A DNA stretch of 22,791 bases from Oscillospiraceae bacterium (GCA_902802215.1 CADCLH010000043.1:1-22791), one strand, 5' to 3'. Shown: positions 14,986-22,153, numbered from the stretch's first letter. Notes: generated from the letters alone by a model not told the origin. Numbers and translations are program-made.

Positions 14986-16485
14986 ATGGAAATCGTTTTT
15001 GAAAAGAAATGCGAGGTCCGTTATCGGGAGAGCGTAAGGCTCGTAAAAAGAATTCAGGAGAGCGCGGAGAGCGTGGTCCCGGATACGGAGGAGGACATCG
15101 GCAGGATCGCGGCGGTGCAGAGCTCGGTGCTGCTCAAGAGCAAGGATCTGAGCGGGCGCGGGGTGCTCGTCACCGGCGAGGCGCGCGCCTGCGTGCTCTG
15201 CATCGACGAGAGGCGCGAACGGATCTCCTGCGTCCGGCTGGCAAAGCCGTTCTCGGCGGAATTCGAGGTCGCGGAGCTGAGCGGAGAGGAGCAGACGCTT
15301 CTTTCGCTCGCCGTGGCGGCGACGGACGCGCGGCTGTTGAATCCGCGCAAGCTGTCCGTGACCTTCGACCTCGCGGCGGAGCTGAGCTGCTATGTGCCGG
15401 AGAGCGTCGCCGTCGAGACGGCGCTGCCCGGGGAGAGCTGCCGCGGTCTGCACGTGCGCTGCGCGGAGACGGAGCTGACGCTCCCCAACGCCGTGTGCGA
15501 GAAAAGCTTCGTGCTCAACGAGCAGTTCCCGCTTCCCGCGGGAACGGGCAGGCCGGAGCGCCTGGTCTGCGAGCAGGCGGAGATCCGCGCGGACGATTGC
15601 CAGCTGATCGGAAGCAAGGCCGTCGTCAAGGGCAGGGCGCTGATCCGGATCGCCTGGCTGGGAGAGGACGGGAACGGACCGGTACAGGCGAGCTTTTCCG
15701 CCCCCTTTTCCCAGATCATCGACATCGGAGCGGAGACCATGGAGCTGTGCACGGTCCAGCCGCAGATCACGGGCGCCTATTATGATCTGATCGACAGCAT
15801 CAGCGGGGAAAAGATGCTCGACGCGGAGATCCATATCCTGCTCCAGCTCGTCTGCCGCAGCCGCATCCGCATCCGCACTGTCGCCGACGCCTACAGCAAT
15901 CTCACGCCGCTCGACGCGCAGACGGAGACGCTGCATTTTTCCAGCGCGGACGAAAGGCGGACGCTGCGCGTTACCGCGGCGGAGAACGTCGACGTGATGG
16001 AGGACTGCACCGACGTGATCTGCGTGTTCCCGACGCTCTCGCGCTGCTCGCTGGAGGGGCAGAAGCTGAGCGCGGCCGCCAATCTCGACATCCTCTACCG
16101 CACCGCCGGCGGTGAGCTCTCCGCGGTCCGGCGGACGCTCATGCTCGAGGAGGATTGCGGCGGCGGAGACGCGCGGCTGCTCACGGCCGCTCTTGCGGAC
16201 ATCGACCTGCGCCCGTCGGGCGGCAGCATGGAGACGCGCGTCACGCTCGAGGTGCAGCTTCTCTGCGAAACGGACAACGAGATCGGCAGCATTTCCGGCG
16301 TCACGCTCGACGAGGAACAGAGCTTCGACCTCAGCCGCTTCCCGTCGCTGACGATGGTGCGGCGGGAGGGAGAGAGCCTCTGGGAGATCGCCAAGCGCTA
16401 CCACTCCAGCGTGGAGGCCATCGAGGCCTATGCCGGGGGAGAGACGGAAAACGAGGGGATGCTTCTGGTTCCGAAGTCCGTTTGA
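14986..16485 (+). CDS. SPOCS (DUF3794) and LysM domain sporulation protein
   Basis: 499 residues without signal peptide or membrane helix. The body is built of repeated beta-rich SPOCS/DUF3794 modules, about three by eye (near residues 40-140, 160-290 and 310-420). The last 45 residues form a LysM domain (LTMVRREGESLWEIAKRYHSS...LLVPKSV). SPOCS proteins are common in Clostridia and related to spore coat morphogenesis factors such as SpoVID; LysM binds peptidoglycan, so a coat-to-cortex or membrane-proximal coat link is likely. ATG 14986 follows AGGAGA (14975-14980). The 116-base gap after spoVM holds an 8-bp hairpin (14934-14941 with 14965-14972) just before that site, of unknown meaning, and no clear promoter. 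It probably acts with spoVM. Confidence 0.85.
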   Translation: MEIVFEKKCEVRYRESVRLVKRIQESAESVVPDTEEDIGRIAAVQSSVLLKSKDLSGRGVLVTGEARACVLCIDERRERISCVRLAKPFSAEFEVAELSGEEQTLLSLAVAATDARLLNPRKLSVTFDLAAELSCYVPESVAVETALPGESCRGLHVRCAETELTLPNAVCEKSFVLNEQFPLPAGTGRPERLVCEQAEIRADDCQLIGSKAVVKGRALIRIAWLGEDGNGPVQASFSAPFSQIIDIGAETMELCTVQPQITGAYYDLIDSISGEKMLDAEIHILLQLVCRSRIRIRTVADAYSNLTPLDAQTETLHFSSADERRTLRVTAAENVDVMEDCTDVICVFPTLSRCSLEGQKLSAAANLDILYRTAGGELSAVRRTLMLEEDCGGGDARLLTAALADIDLRPSGGSMETRVTLEVQLLCETDNEIGSISGVTLDEEQSFDLSRFPSLTMVRREGESLWEIAKRYHSSVEAIEAYAGGETENEGMLLVPKSV

Positions 16486-16499
16486 GCCGCAATTCACTC

Positions 16500-16528
16500 T
16501 TGTCAGCCAACGACGGATATGGTAAAAT
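16500..16528 (+). promoter_or_regulatory. Promoter of yebC, extended -10
   Basis: TTGTCA at 16500-16505, a 17-base spacer and TAAAAT at 16523-16528, with TG at 16520-16521 making an extended -10. It sits in the gap after the SPOCS-LysM gene, about 54 bases before the yebC start. It indicates that yebC is transcribed in vegetative cells separately from the sporulation genes upstream. Confidence 0.7.
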
Positions 16529-16581
16529 ACACTGGATCATTTCTTTCAGCACAGTAGTAACACATAAGAGGAGTTGTTATC

Positions 16582-17325
16582 ATGTCCGGACATTCCAAGT
16601 GGCACAATATACAGAAAACCAAGGGCGCGGCCGACGCCAAGCGCGCGCAGGCCTTTACCAAGATCGCACGCGAGATGATCGTGGCGGTCAAGGAGGGCGG
16701 CGGCGGTGATCCCCGCAGCAATTCCAAGCTCGCGGCCGTGATCGCCAAGGCCAAGGCCGCCAACATGCCCAATGACAATATCAAGCGCACCATCGACAAG
16801 GCGCTCGGCGCGGGCAATACCGAGAACTACGAGAAGATCACCTACGAAGGCTACGGCCCCCAGGGCGTCGCGGTCATCGTGGAGACCATGACTGACAACC
16901 GCAACCGCACCGCCGGCGAGATGCGCCACTACTTCGACAAGTACGGCGGGAATATGGGCGCCGCCAACTGCGTGTCCTGGTCCTTCGACCGCAAGGGCGT
17001 CATCGTCATCGACAACGAGGACGATGAGCTCGACGAGGATACGGTCATGATGGACGCGCTCGACGCGGGCGCCGCCGACTTCGAGAACGAGGGCGACGAG
17101 ACCATGACCGTCTACACCGCCGAGGACGACGTGGCCGCCGTGGCCGACGCCCTGACCGCCAAGGGCTACAAGCTCCTGAGCGCCCAGGTCGAGATGCTGC
17201 CCCAGAACGGCTATATCAAGCTCACGAACGAGGACGACATCAAGAACATGCAGAAGATGCTTGACATGTTCGAGGACAACGACGACGTCCAGAACGTCTG
17301 GCACAACTGGGAAGACGCGGAATAA
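16582..17325 (+). CDS. yebC: YebC/PmpR family protein (TACO1-like)
   Basis: 247 residues starting MSGHSKWHNIQKTKGAADAK, the unmistakable YebC N-terminus; the GYGPQGVAVIVE and NGYIKLTNEDD stretches are also family-typical. Members were long annotated as transcription regulators; recent work on YebC/TACO1 proteins supports a ribosome-associated role in translating difficult sequences such as proline runs. Which applies here cannot be told from sequence. The ATG at 16582 follows AAGAGGAG. The gene has its own promoter and terminator, so it is monocistronic. Confidence 0.96.
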   Translation: MSGHSKWHNIQKTKGAADAKRAQAFTKIAREMIVAVKEGGGGDPRSNSKLAAVIAKAKAANMPNDNIKRTIDKALGAGNTENYEKITYEGYGPQGVAVIVETMTDNRNRTAGEMRHYFDKYGGNMGAANCVSWSFDRKGVIVIDNEDDELDEDTVMMDALDAGAADFENEGDETMTVYTAEDDVAAVADALTAKGYKLLSAQVEMLPQNGYIKLTNEDDIKNMQKMLDMFEDNDDVQNVWHNWEDAE

Positions 17326-17337
17326 GCCAAATCGTAA

Positions 17338-17376
17338 CCGAAGCACCGGCCGTTCGGCCGGTGCTTCGGTCATTTT
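17338..17376 (+). terminator. Intrinsic terminator after yebC
   Basis: A perfect 14-bp stem (17338-17351 with 17356-17369) around a GTTC loop, followed by TCATTTT. It begins 12 bases after the yebC stop. The GC-rich stem with a T run is a convincing Rho-independent terminator. Confidence 0.9.
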
Positions 17377-17408
17377 ATAGATTGCTCCCGATGATTGTAA
17401 TAATTTTG

Positions 17409-17437
17409 TTGCTTTTTAAACGCCAGTTTGATATAAT
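17409..17437 (+). promoter_or_regulatory. Promoter of the small membrane-anchored protein gene
   Basis: TTGCTT at 17409-17414, a 17-base spacer and a perfect TATAAT at 17432-17437, in an AT-rich island. It lies 47 bases upstream of the ATG at 17485 and just after the yebC terminator, so it starts a new transcription unit. Confidence 0.78.
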
Positions 17438-17484
17438 GCAAGGCGGAAAAGCAACGAAGCCGATAGGGAAACGGAGGATGGAGC

Positions 17485-17802
17485 ATGGTTTATGCCGTCG
17501 TCGCGGTCGTTATCATCGCGGTACTCATCGTTGCTGCCCGTAACCGCAAGCGCAGCAAAGCGATCAACGAGAATGGGATCGAGGTCGACTCCGTCGTCTC
17601 CCGCATCAAGGAGGTCGAGACCGTCAACGCCGATGGGGACAGATATGTGAACTACGAGTATTTTGTCAAGTTCCGGAACGAGGCGGGGGAGACCGTCGAG
17701 GTCAGACTCGGCAATCCGTCGCCCAACATCACGGAGGGTACGCGGCTGCGCGTGAAGTATCTGCCCGAAAAACCCAAGCACGCGCTCGAGGTCAAACCGT
17801 AA
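17485..17802 (+). CDS. Membrane-anchored DUF3592-like protein, function unknown
   Basis: 105 residues. An N-terminal membrane helix (about 2-18, VYAVVAVVIIAVLIVAA) is followed by a basic stop (RNRKRSK) and a soluble beta-rich domain. The pattern GIEVDSVVSRIKEVET...YVNYEYFVKFRNEAGETVEVRL...GTRLRVKYLPEKPKHALEV resembles DUF3592, whose members end in a G..v.V.YlP..P..A motif. The positive-inside rule puts the soluble domain in the cytoplasm. No catalytic residues are evident. GGAGG (17473-17477) precedes ATG 17485. A possible read-through into the next gene is not excluded, as no terminator lies in the 103-base gap. Confidence 0.7.
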   Translation: MVYAVVAVVIIAVLIVAARNRKRSKAINENGIEVDSVVSRIKEVETVNADGDRYVNYEYFVKFRNEAGETVEVRLGNPSPNITEGTRLRVKYLPEKPKHALEVKP

Positions 17803-17905
17803 AGGCTCGCACGGCTGTGACACTTGTATGACAGTCCATGTGCGATCATGATACCGAGGCAGAAAACAGAAAACGAATTATCATTACAGAAAAGGAGTAA
17901 AACCA

Positions 17906-18169
17906 ATGAGCGAAGAAATGAAGAAACTGGATGACGCCAGCCTGGACGGCGTGGCCGGAGGCGTCAAGAGCAACTACGAGGTCGCCCGCGAGGTGATGGA
18001 CGGCAAATTCGGCAACGGCGACGAGCGCATCAGAAGGCTCCGCGCGGCGGGCTATGACCCCTACGCGGTCCAGAACATCGTCAATCAGCTGGTCAAGGAC
18101 AGCTACAGGGATCCCTACACGAACCCCGACAGACGCTTTCCTCCCAACTACGTCGATCCCTATAAGTAA
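17906..18169 (+). CDS. Double-glycine-leader peptide carrying a Cpl-7-type (CW_7) cell-wall-binding motif
   Basis: 87 residues. Residues 1-19 (MSEEMKKLDDASLDGVAGG) fit the bacteriocin-type leader pattern, ending in GG, which C39-peptidase ABC transporters cut during export. Residues about 24-62 (YEVAREVMDGKFGNGDERI then RRLRAAGYDPYAVQNIVNQ) match the Cpl-7 lysozyme C-terminal repeat, a peptidoglycan-binding module with the GNG.ER...L..AGYD..AVQ..VN signature. The tail (63-87) is rich in Tyr, Pro, Asp and Arg with DPY at 69-71 and 84-86. The predicted mature product is therefore a 68-residue secreted wall-binding peptide; it lacks any lytic domain. AAAGGAGT precedes ATG 17906. No transporter, immunity or modification gene is in the window. 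The domain calls are by eye, and function is unknown. Confidence 0.78.
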   Translation: MSEEMKKLDDASLDGVAGGVKSNYEVAREVMDGKFGNGDERIRRLRAAGYDPYAVQNIVNQLVKDSYRDPYTNPDRRFPPNYVDPYK

Positions 18170-18184
18170 GCCGAACAGCAAATA

Positions 18185-18236
18185 CCGACTCATATAAAAA
18201 GGAGCTTCAAAAGAAGCTCCTTTTTATATGAGTCGG
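18185..18236. terminator. 52-bp perfect palindrome, bidirectional terminator between the CW_7 peptide gene and rnpB
   Basis: Two 24-base arms (18185-18208 and 18213-18236) are perfectly complementary around an AAAA loop. The core GGAGCTTC/GAAGCTCC stem is flanked by A5 on one side and T5 on the other, so it can end transcription from both directions: from the peptide gene (plus) and from rnpB (minus). The outermost bases of the right arm, GAGTCGG (18230-18236), are also the 3' strand of RNase P helix P1. Confidence 0.88.
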
Positions 18237-18575
18237 CCTGTAAGCCGGGTTCTGTCGAGAACGACCATCTATCTAGCCCTGCCGTTGCCGACAGGGTCAA
18301 GCCACCTCCCGGGGACAGCCGGGCCGGCCTTCATGTCCCCTCTCCACGGTGTTGCTCCGGATAGAGTTTACAGCGTCCACATGTCTCCATGCGACGGGTG
18401 GGCTCTTACCCCACCTTTCCACCCTTACCGGGCCGAGGCCCGGCGGTATATCTCTGTTGCACTTGTCCGAGGGTCACCCCTGGCGGGCGTTACCCGTTAT
18501 CCTTGCCCTGCGGAGCCCGGACTTTCCTCATGCACAGGCTTTCGCCTCGTGCCCGCGGTCGTTCGGCCGGCTCAC
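18229..18575 (-). ncRNA. rnpB: RNase P RNA (class A), catalytic subunit of ribonuclease P
   Basis: Removes 5' leaders from pre-tRNAs. On the minus strand the RNA shows the conserved GAGGAAAGTCCGGGCTCC box (complement of 18512-18529), GGTAAGAGCCCACC, AAACTCTATCCGGAGCAA, GGCTAGATAGATGGTCGTT (complement of about 18260-18278) and ACAGAACCCGGCTTA near the 3' end. Helix P1 can form between GAGCCGGCC at the 5' end (18565-18573) and GGCCGACTC at the 3' end (18230-18238) with one mismatch, which fixes the ends to within a few bases. The length of about 347 and these boxes indicate the ancestral A type. In L15 the usual GGU that pairs with the tRNA CCA end reads UGU (complement of 18371-18373). It has its own promoter and terminator. 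Confidence 0.95.
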
Positions 18576-18582
18576 GGGGCTT

Positions 18583-18611
18583 ATTGTAGCCATCTTTTCC
18601 GCGTAAGTCAA
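18583..18611 (-). promoter_or_regulatory. Promoter of rnpB
   Basis: On the minus strand: TTGACT (complement of 18606-18611), a 17-base spacer, and TACAAT (complement of 18583-18588). The expected start is about 18575, which agrees with the 5' end deduced from helix P1. This near-consensus promoter suits a constitutively abundant RNA. Confidence 0.85.
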
Positions 18612-18618
18612 GTTGTTC

Positions 18619-18647
18619 TTGTAAACGCTCGGCAAAAGCCGTATAAT
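18619..18647 (+). promoter_or_regulatory. Promoter of murD, divergent from rnpB
   Basis: TTGTAA at 18619-18624, a 17-base spacer and a perfect TATAAT at 18642-18647, 35 bases before the chosen murD start. Its -35 lies only seven bases from the rnpB -35 on the other strand, so two polymerases could not easily occupy both promoters at once. Confidence 0.75.
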
Positions 18648-18681
18648 TTATTAGTTAATTCAGCTTTGTGAGGTGTTGGGT

Positions 18682-20091
18682 TTGACCCTTTCGGAATATG
18701 TGGAGAGCATCCGGGACAAAAGCATCGCCGTCATCGGCATCGGCGTGAGCAATCAGCCGCTGATCGAACTGCTGCTGCGCGGCGGCTGCCGGGTCACCGC
18801 CTGCGATCAGCGCACGCGGGAGCAGATGGGGGAGCTGGCCGACCGGCTCGAGGCTATGGGCGCAAAGCTCCGGCTGGGCGGAGACTACCTCGAGGGACTC
18901 GATCAGGAGCTGATCTTCCGGACCCCCGGGCTCATGCCCTTCGAGCCGCATCTGGAAGCGGCCCGGGAGCGCGGCAGCCGGATCACCTCGGAGATGGAGG
19001 TCTTTCTCTCGCTCTGTCCTTGCAGGGTGATCGCCGTCACCGGCAGCGACGGCAAGACCACGACCTCGACCATTCTCTCCGAGCTGCTGAAGGCGGCGGG
19101 GTACCGCGTGCATCTCGGCGGGAACATCGGCAACCCGCTGCTGTGCGAGACCCCGGACATCCGACCCGACGATATCGCCGTGCTGGAGCTCAGCTCCTTC
19201 CAGCTGCACAGCATGGTCTGCGCGCCGGATATCGCCGTCGTGACCAACGTCACGCCCAACCATCTGGATAAGCACAGGGACTATCAGGATTACATCGACG
19301 CCAAGCGCGCGATCCTCGAGCGTCAGCGCCCGGACGCGCGGCTGGTGCTCAATCTCGACGACGAACACAGCGCCTATTTCGAGCGCTTCTCGCAGGCAAA
19401 CAAGGCGTGGTTCACCGACCGCGGCACGATCGCGGAGGGCAGTATGTTGCGAGGCGGCGTGCTCTGCCGCGTGCACGGCGGAGAGCTGCGCGAGGTGCTG
19501 CACAAGGATGAGATCCGGCTCCCCGGCGAGCACAACGTGCTCAACTATCTGGCCGCCTTTGCGGCGGTCGAGGGACTGGTCGGCGACGAAATCTGCGCCG
19601 AAGTGGCCCGTAGCTTCGCGGGCGTGGAACACCGGCTCGAGCTGGTGCGGGAGCTGGGCGGCGTGCAGTTCATCAACGACTCCATCGGCTCGAGCCCCAC
19701 GCGGACCATCGCGGGACTCCACGCCATGCGGGCAAAGCCCATCGTTATCGCCGGCGGCTACGACAAGCACATCCCCTTCGACACGCTGGGCGACGAGCTG
19801 TGCCTGTACGCGAAGGAGCTCTTCCTCACCGGGGATACCGCGGAGAAGATCCGCGCCGCGGTGCTCGGCTCGGAGCATTTTGAGAAGAGCGGGCTGGGCG
19901 TTCACATGGAGCCTGATCTGCGGCAGTGCATCCTCGACGCGGCGGCGGCGGCAAAGGCGGGGGACATCGTGCTGTTTTCCCCGGCCTGCGCCTCCTTTGA
20001 CCATTTCCGGAATTTTGCCGAGCGCGGCAGATTCTTCAAACAGGTCGTCGCGGAATTGGCTGAGCAGAAAGAAAACGGGAGCGAAGCATGA
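18682..20091 (+). CDS. murD: UDP-N-acetylmuramoyl-L-alanine--D-glutamate ligase
   Basis: Adds D-glutamate to the peptidoglycan precursor UDP-MurNAc-L-Ala in the cytoplasm, using ATP. 469 residues: the N-terminal UDP-binding Rossmann part (AVIGIGVSNQPL, about 16-27), the Mur-ligase P-loop TGSDGKTT (120-127), GGNIGNPL, LELSSFQLH, TNVTPNHLDKH and the C-terminal NDSIGSSPTRTIAGLHAM and GGYDKHIPF motifs. I choose the TTG at 18682 because GAGGTG (18670-18675) lies six bases upstream; the GTG at 18673 and TTG at 18676 overlap that site. The gene is outside any division/cell-wall cluster, beside rnpB, and overlaps the PLP-enzyme gene by ATGA. Confidence 0.93.
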   Translation: MTLSEYVESIRDKSIAVIGIGVSNQPLIELLLRGGCRVTACDQRTREQMGELADRLEAMGAKLRLGGDYLEGLDQELIFRTPGLMPFEPHLEAARERGSRITSEMEVFLSLCPCRVIAVTGSDGKTTTSTILSELLKAAGYRVHLGGNIGNPLLCETPDIRPDDIAVLELSSFQLHSMVCAPDIAVVTNVTPNHLDKHRDYQDYIDAKRAILERQRPDARLVLNLDDEHSAYFERFSQANKAWFTDRGTIAEGSMLRGGVLCRVHGGELREVLHKDEIRLPGEHNVLNYLAAFAAVEGLVGDEICAEVARSFAGVEHRLELVRELGGVQFINDSIGSSPTRTIAGLHAMRAKPIVIAGGYDKHIPFDTLGDELCLYAKELFLTGDTAEKIRAAVLGSEHFEKSGLGVHMEPDLRQCILDAAAAAKAGDIVLFSPACASFDHFRNFAERGRFFKQVVAELAEQKENGSEA

Positions 20092-21347
20092 AGATCACAG
20101 ATATCAGACCGGAAGTTTACGAGATGGCACGGCGGGCGCAGGCGAGGCTGAGAACACGCTTCGACGAGATCGACGCGGTCGCGGAGCAGAATACCCGGAA
20201 GGTCATGGAGGCCTTTCAGAACAAGCGCGTGTCCGAGGCCTGCTTTGCCGGGACCACCGGCTACGGCTACGACGACCTCGGGCGGGATACGATGGATGCA
20301 ATCTACGCGGAGATCTTCCATACCGAGGCGGCGCTGGTGCGGCTCGGCTTCGTCAACGGCACGCACGCGCTGACCTGCGCCATGTTCGCGCTGGCAAAGC
20401 CCGGGCAGCGCATCCTCGCGGTGACGGGCGAGCCCTACGACACGCTGCGCACGGCCATCGGCCTCACGGGCGACGCCTTCGGCTCGCTGCAATACTACGG
20501 GATCGGCTATGGACAGGTCGAGTTGGCTGCGTCCGGCGAGCCGGATTATGACGCGATCCGGGAAGCGGTGCAGGCGCCGGACGTCGCGGCGGTGATGATC
20601 CAGCGCTCGCGCGGTTACGGGGACCGCAGGGCGCTCCGGGTGGAGGAGATCGGCCGGATCGCGCGCACCGTGAAGCAGACACGGAGCGACGTGTTCATCA
20701 TGGTGGACAACTGCTACGGCGAGTTTGTGGAGCTTACGGAGCCGACCGACGTCGGCGCCGATCTGATCGCGGGCTCGCTGATCAAGAACCCCGGCGGCGG
20801 CGTCGCCCCGACCGGGGCCTATATCGCGGGAAAACGCGAGCTGGTCGAGCGCGCGGCCATGCGCCTGACCACCCCCGGCATCGGGGGCGAGTGCGGCTCC
20901 ACGCTGGGGAACAACAGGCTATTGTATCAGGGCCTTTTCCTCGCGCCGCACACGACCGCGCAGGCCCTCAAGACCGCCTGCTTCTGCGCGGCGATGATGG
21001 ACGAGCTCGGGATCGAGAGCTCGCCCGGGGCGCTGGAGCAGCGCTCCGACATCATCCAGATGATCCGCCTCGGCAGCCCCGAGCGCATGAAGCGCTTCTG
21101 CCTCGGCATCCAGGCCGGCGCGCCGGTGGACGCCTACGTCACGCCGGAGCCCTGGGCCATGCCCGGCTATGACTGCCCGGTCATCATGGCGGCGGGCGCC
21201 TTCATCCAGGGCTCGTCGATCGAGCTGAGCGCCGACGGCCCGATGCGCGAGCCGTATCTTGTCTACATGCAGGGCGGACTGACCTACGAGTCGGGAAAGC
21301 TCGGGATCATGATGGCGGTCAGCGCCATGCTCGACGCCGGAGCATAA
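20088..21347 (+). CDS. Methionine gamma-lyase family PLP enzyme (YnbB/aluminum-resistance family)
   Basis: 419 residues of the Met_gamma_lyase family that includes B. subtilis YnbB and proteins labelled aluminum resistance. Visible marks are FAGTTGYGYDDLGRDT near residue 53, NGTHALTCAMFALAKPG, MVDNCYGEF (205-213, Asp207 likely contacting the PLP ring), and SLIKNPGGG, whose K233 is the expected PLP-binding lysine. The family is related to cystathionine-type lyases but its physiological substrate is unproven, so a specific reaction should not be assumed. It starts in an ATGA overlap with murD, so both are co-translated; the functional link to wall synthesis is unclear. Confidence 0.9.
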   Translation: MKITDIRPEVYEMARRAQARLRTRFDEIDAVAEQNTRKVMEAFQNKRVSEACFAGTTGYGYDDLGRDTMDAIYAEIFHTEAALVRLGFVNGTHALTCAMFALAKPGQRILAVTGEPYDTLRTAIGLTGDAFGSLQYYGIGYGQVELAASGEPDYDAIREAVQAPDVAAVMIQRSRGYGDRRALRVEEIGRIARTVKQTRSDVFIMVDNCYGEFVELTEPTDVGADLIAGSLIKNPGGGVAPTGAYIAGKRELVERAAMRLTTPGIGGECGSTLGNNRLLYQGLFLAPHTTAQALKTACFCAAMMDELGIESSPGALEQRSDIIQMIRLGSPERMKRFCLGIQAGAPVDAYVTPEPWAMPGYDCPVIMAAGAFIQGSSIELSADGPMREPYLVYMQGGLTYESGKLGIMMAVSAMLDAGA

Positions 21348-21368
21348 ACCCGGCATACCGCGCATAGC

Positions 21369-21394
21369 ATGCATGGGGAGGTGACGCCATGCAT
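21369..21394 (+). promoter_or_regulatory. Hairpin over the yunB start region
   Basis: ATGCATGG (21369-21376) can pair with CCATGCAT (21387-21394), leaving a ten-base loop GGAGGTGACG. The ribosome site lies in the loop and the start codon (21389-21391) in the stem. This could damp translation, but an 8-bp stem may also be chance. Confidence 0.35.
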
Positions 21395-22066
21395 TTCAGG
21401 CGCGGTCATCCGAAACGGCGCTTCTGCTCCGTTCCACCGACCGGGACCGGCGAGAGACGGGGCGTGCGGGGCCTGTCGCTGCTGATCCTGCTGGCGGCGC
21501 TGAGCCTGTTCCTCGCGGGCGCGGCGATGTTCCTCAAGGAAATCTCCTGCCAGATCGCCGTCTCCGACGCCAGCGATATCGTCACCGTGCAGACAAACAA
21601 CGCGATCGCCGCGCTGATGGCCGAGGGCGACTTTCAGAGCGGCGACTTCGTCAGCTTCGAGAAGAACGCCTCCGGCGAGGTCACGGCCATCCACAGCAAC
21701 ATGGCGAAGATCAATCTGCTCTCGACCCGGATCCTCGAACGGGTGGTCGGCGCGACCGAAAACCGCACGCTGACCGTCTACATCCCCGCGGGAAACCTCA
21801 CGGGCGTCAGCCTGCTCATGGGACGCGGGCCGAGCGTGCCGGTCAGGATCATCATGCTGACCTCCTCCCGCGTGGAGCTGGGCGACAGCGTGATCACCGC
21901 GGGCATCAACCAGACCAAGCACCAGATCTGCCTGAACGTGATCGTGGACGTCGATATCCTGATCCCCTGGGGGACCGAGAGCACGCAGGTCGTGACCGAG
22001 GTCATGATCGCGGATACCCTCGTGGTCGGCAAGGTGCCGGACACATACCTGAATGTTCAGAAATGA
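21389..22066 (+). CDS. yunB: Sporulation protein YunB family
   Basis: 225 residues. A basic N-terminus (MHFRRGHPKRRF) is followed by one membrane helix (about 28-49, GLSLLILLAALSLFLAGAAMFL) and an extracytoplasmic domain. Conserved YunB features are the Asn/Ile-rich TNNAIAALM segment, MAKINLLSTRI, VYIPAGNLTG, FINQTKHQI-like GINQTKHQICLNV and VTTEV-like VVTEVMIADTLVVGKVPDTY. YunB is a sigma-E-controlled mother-cell protein in B. subtilis, and its absence lowers sporulation. GGGGAGG precedes ATG 21389. A terminator begins right after its stop. Confidence 0.9.
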   Translation: MHFRRGHPKRRFCSVPPTGTGERRGVRGLSLLILLAALSLFLAGAAMFLKEISCQIAVSDASDIVTVQTNNAIAALMAEGDFQSGDFVSFEKNASGEVTAIHSNMAKINLLSTRILERVVGATENRTLTVYIPAGNLTGVSLLMGRGPSVPVRIIMLTSSRVELGDSVITAGINQTKHQICLNVIVDVDILIPWGTESTQVVTEVMIADTLVVGKVPDTYLNVQK

Positions 22067-22104
22067 GACCGGGCGGAGCATCGCGCTCCGCCCGGTCACA
22101 GTTT
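22067..22104 (+). terminator. Intrinsic terminator after yunB
   Basis: A perfect 13-bp stem (22067-22079 with 22085-22097) with loop ATCGC begins immediately after the yunB TGA. It is followed by ACAGTTTT, a short T run a few bases away. Stem strength is high, but the displaced T tract makes it a middling terminator. Confidence 0.75.
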
Positions 22105-22153
22105 TCCTTCGGGGGAATAGAATGGATTGCACGCTATCCAAGGAGGAATTGAC

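Noticed and set aside
17803..17905. A separate promoter for the GG-leader peptide gene (TTGTAT near 17824, CATGAT or TGATAC near 17847-17854)
   Set aside because: Both boxes are poor and the spacing ambiguous; the gene may instead be read from the promoter at 17409-17437.
18228..18671. Plus-strand open frames of 66-147 residues across 18228-18671
   Set aside because: They cover the RNase P RNA gene on the other strand; the translations are Pro/Arg/Ser-rich and only reflect structured-RNA complement.
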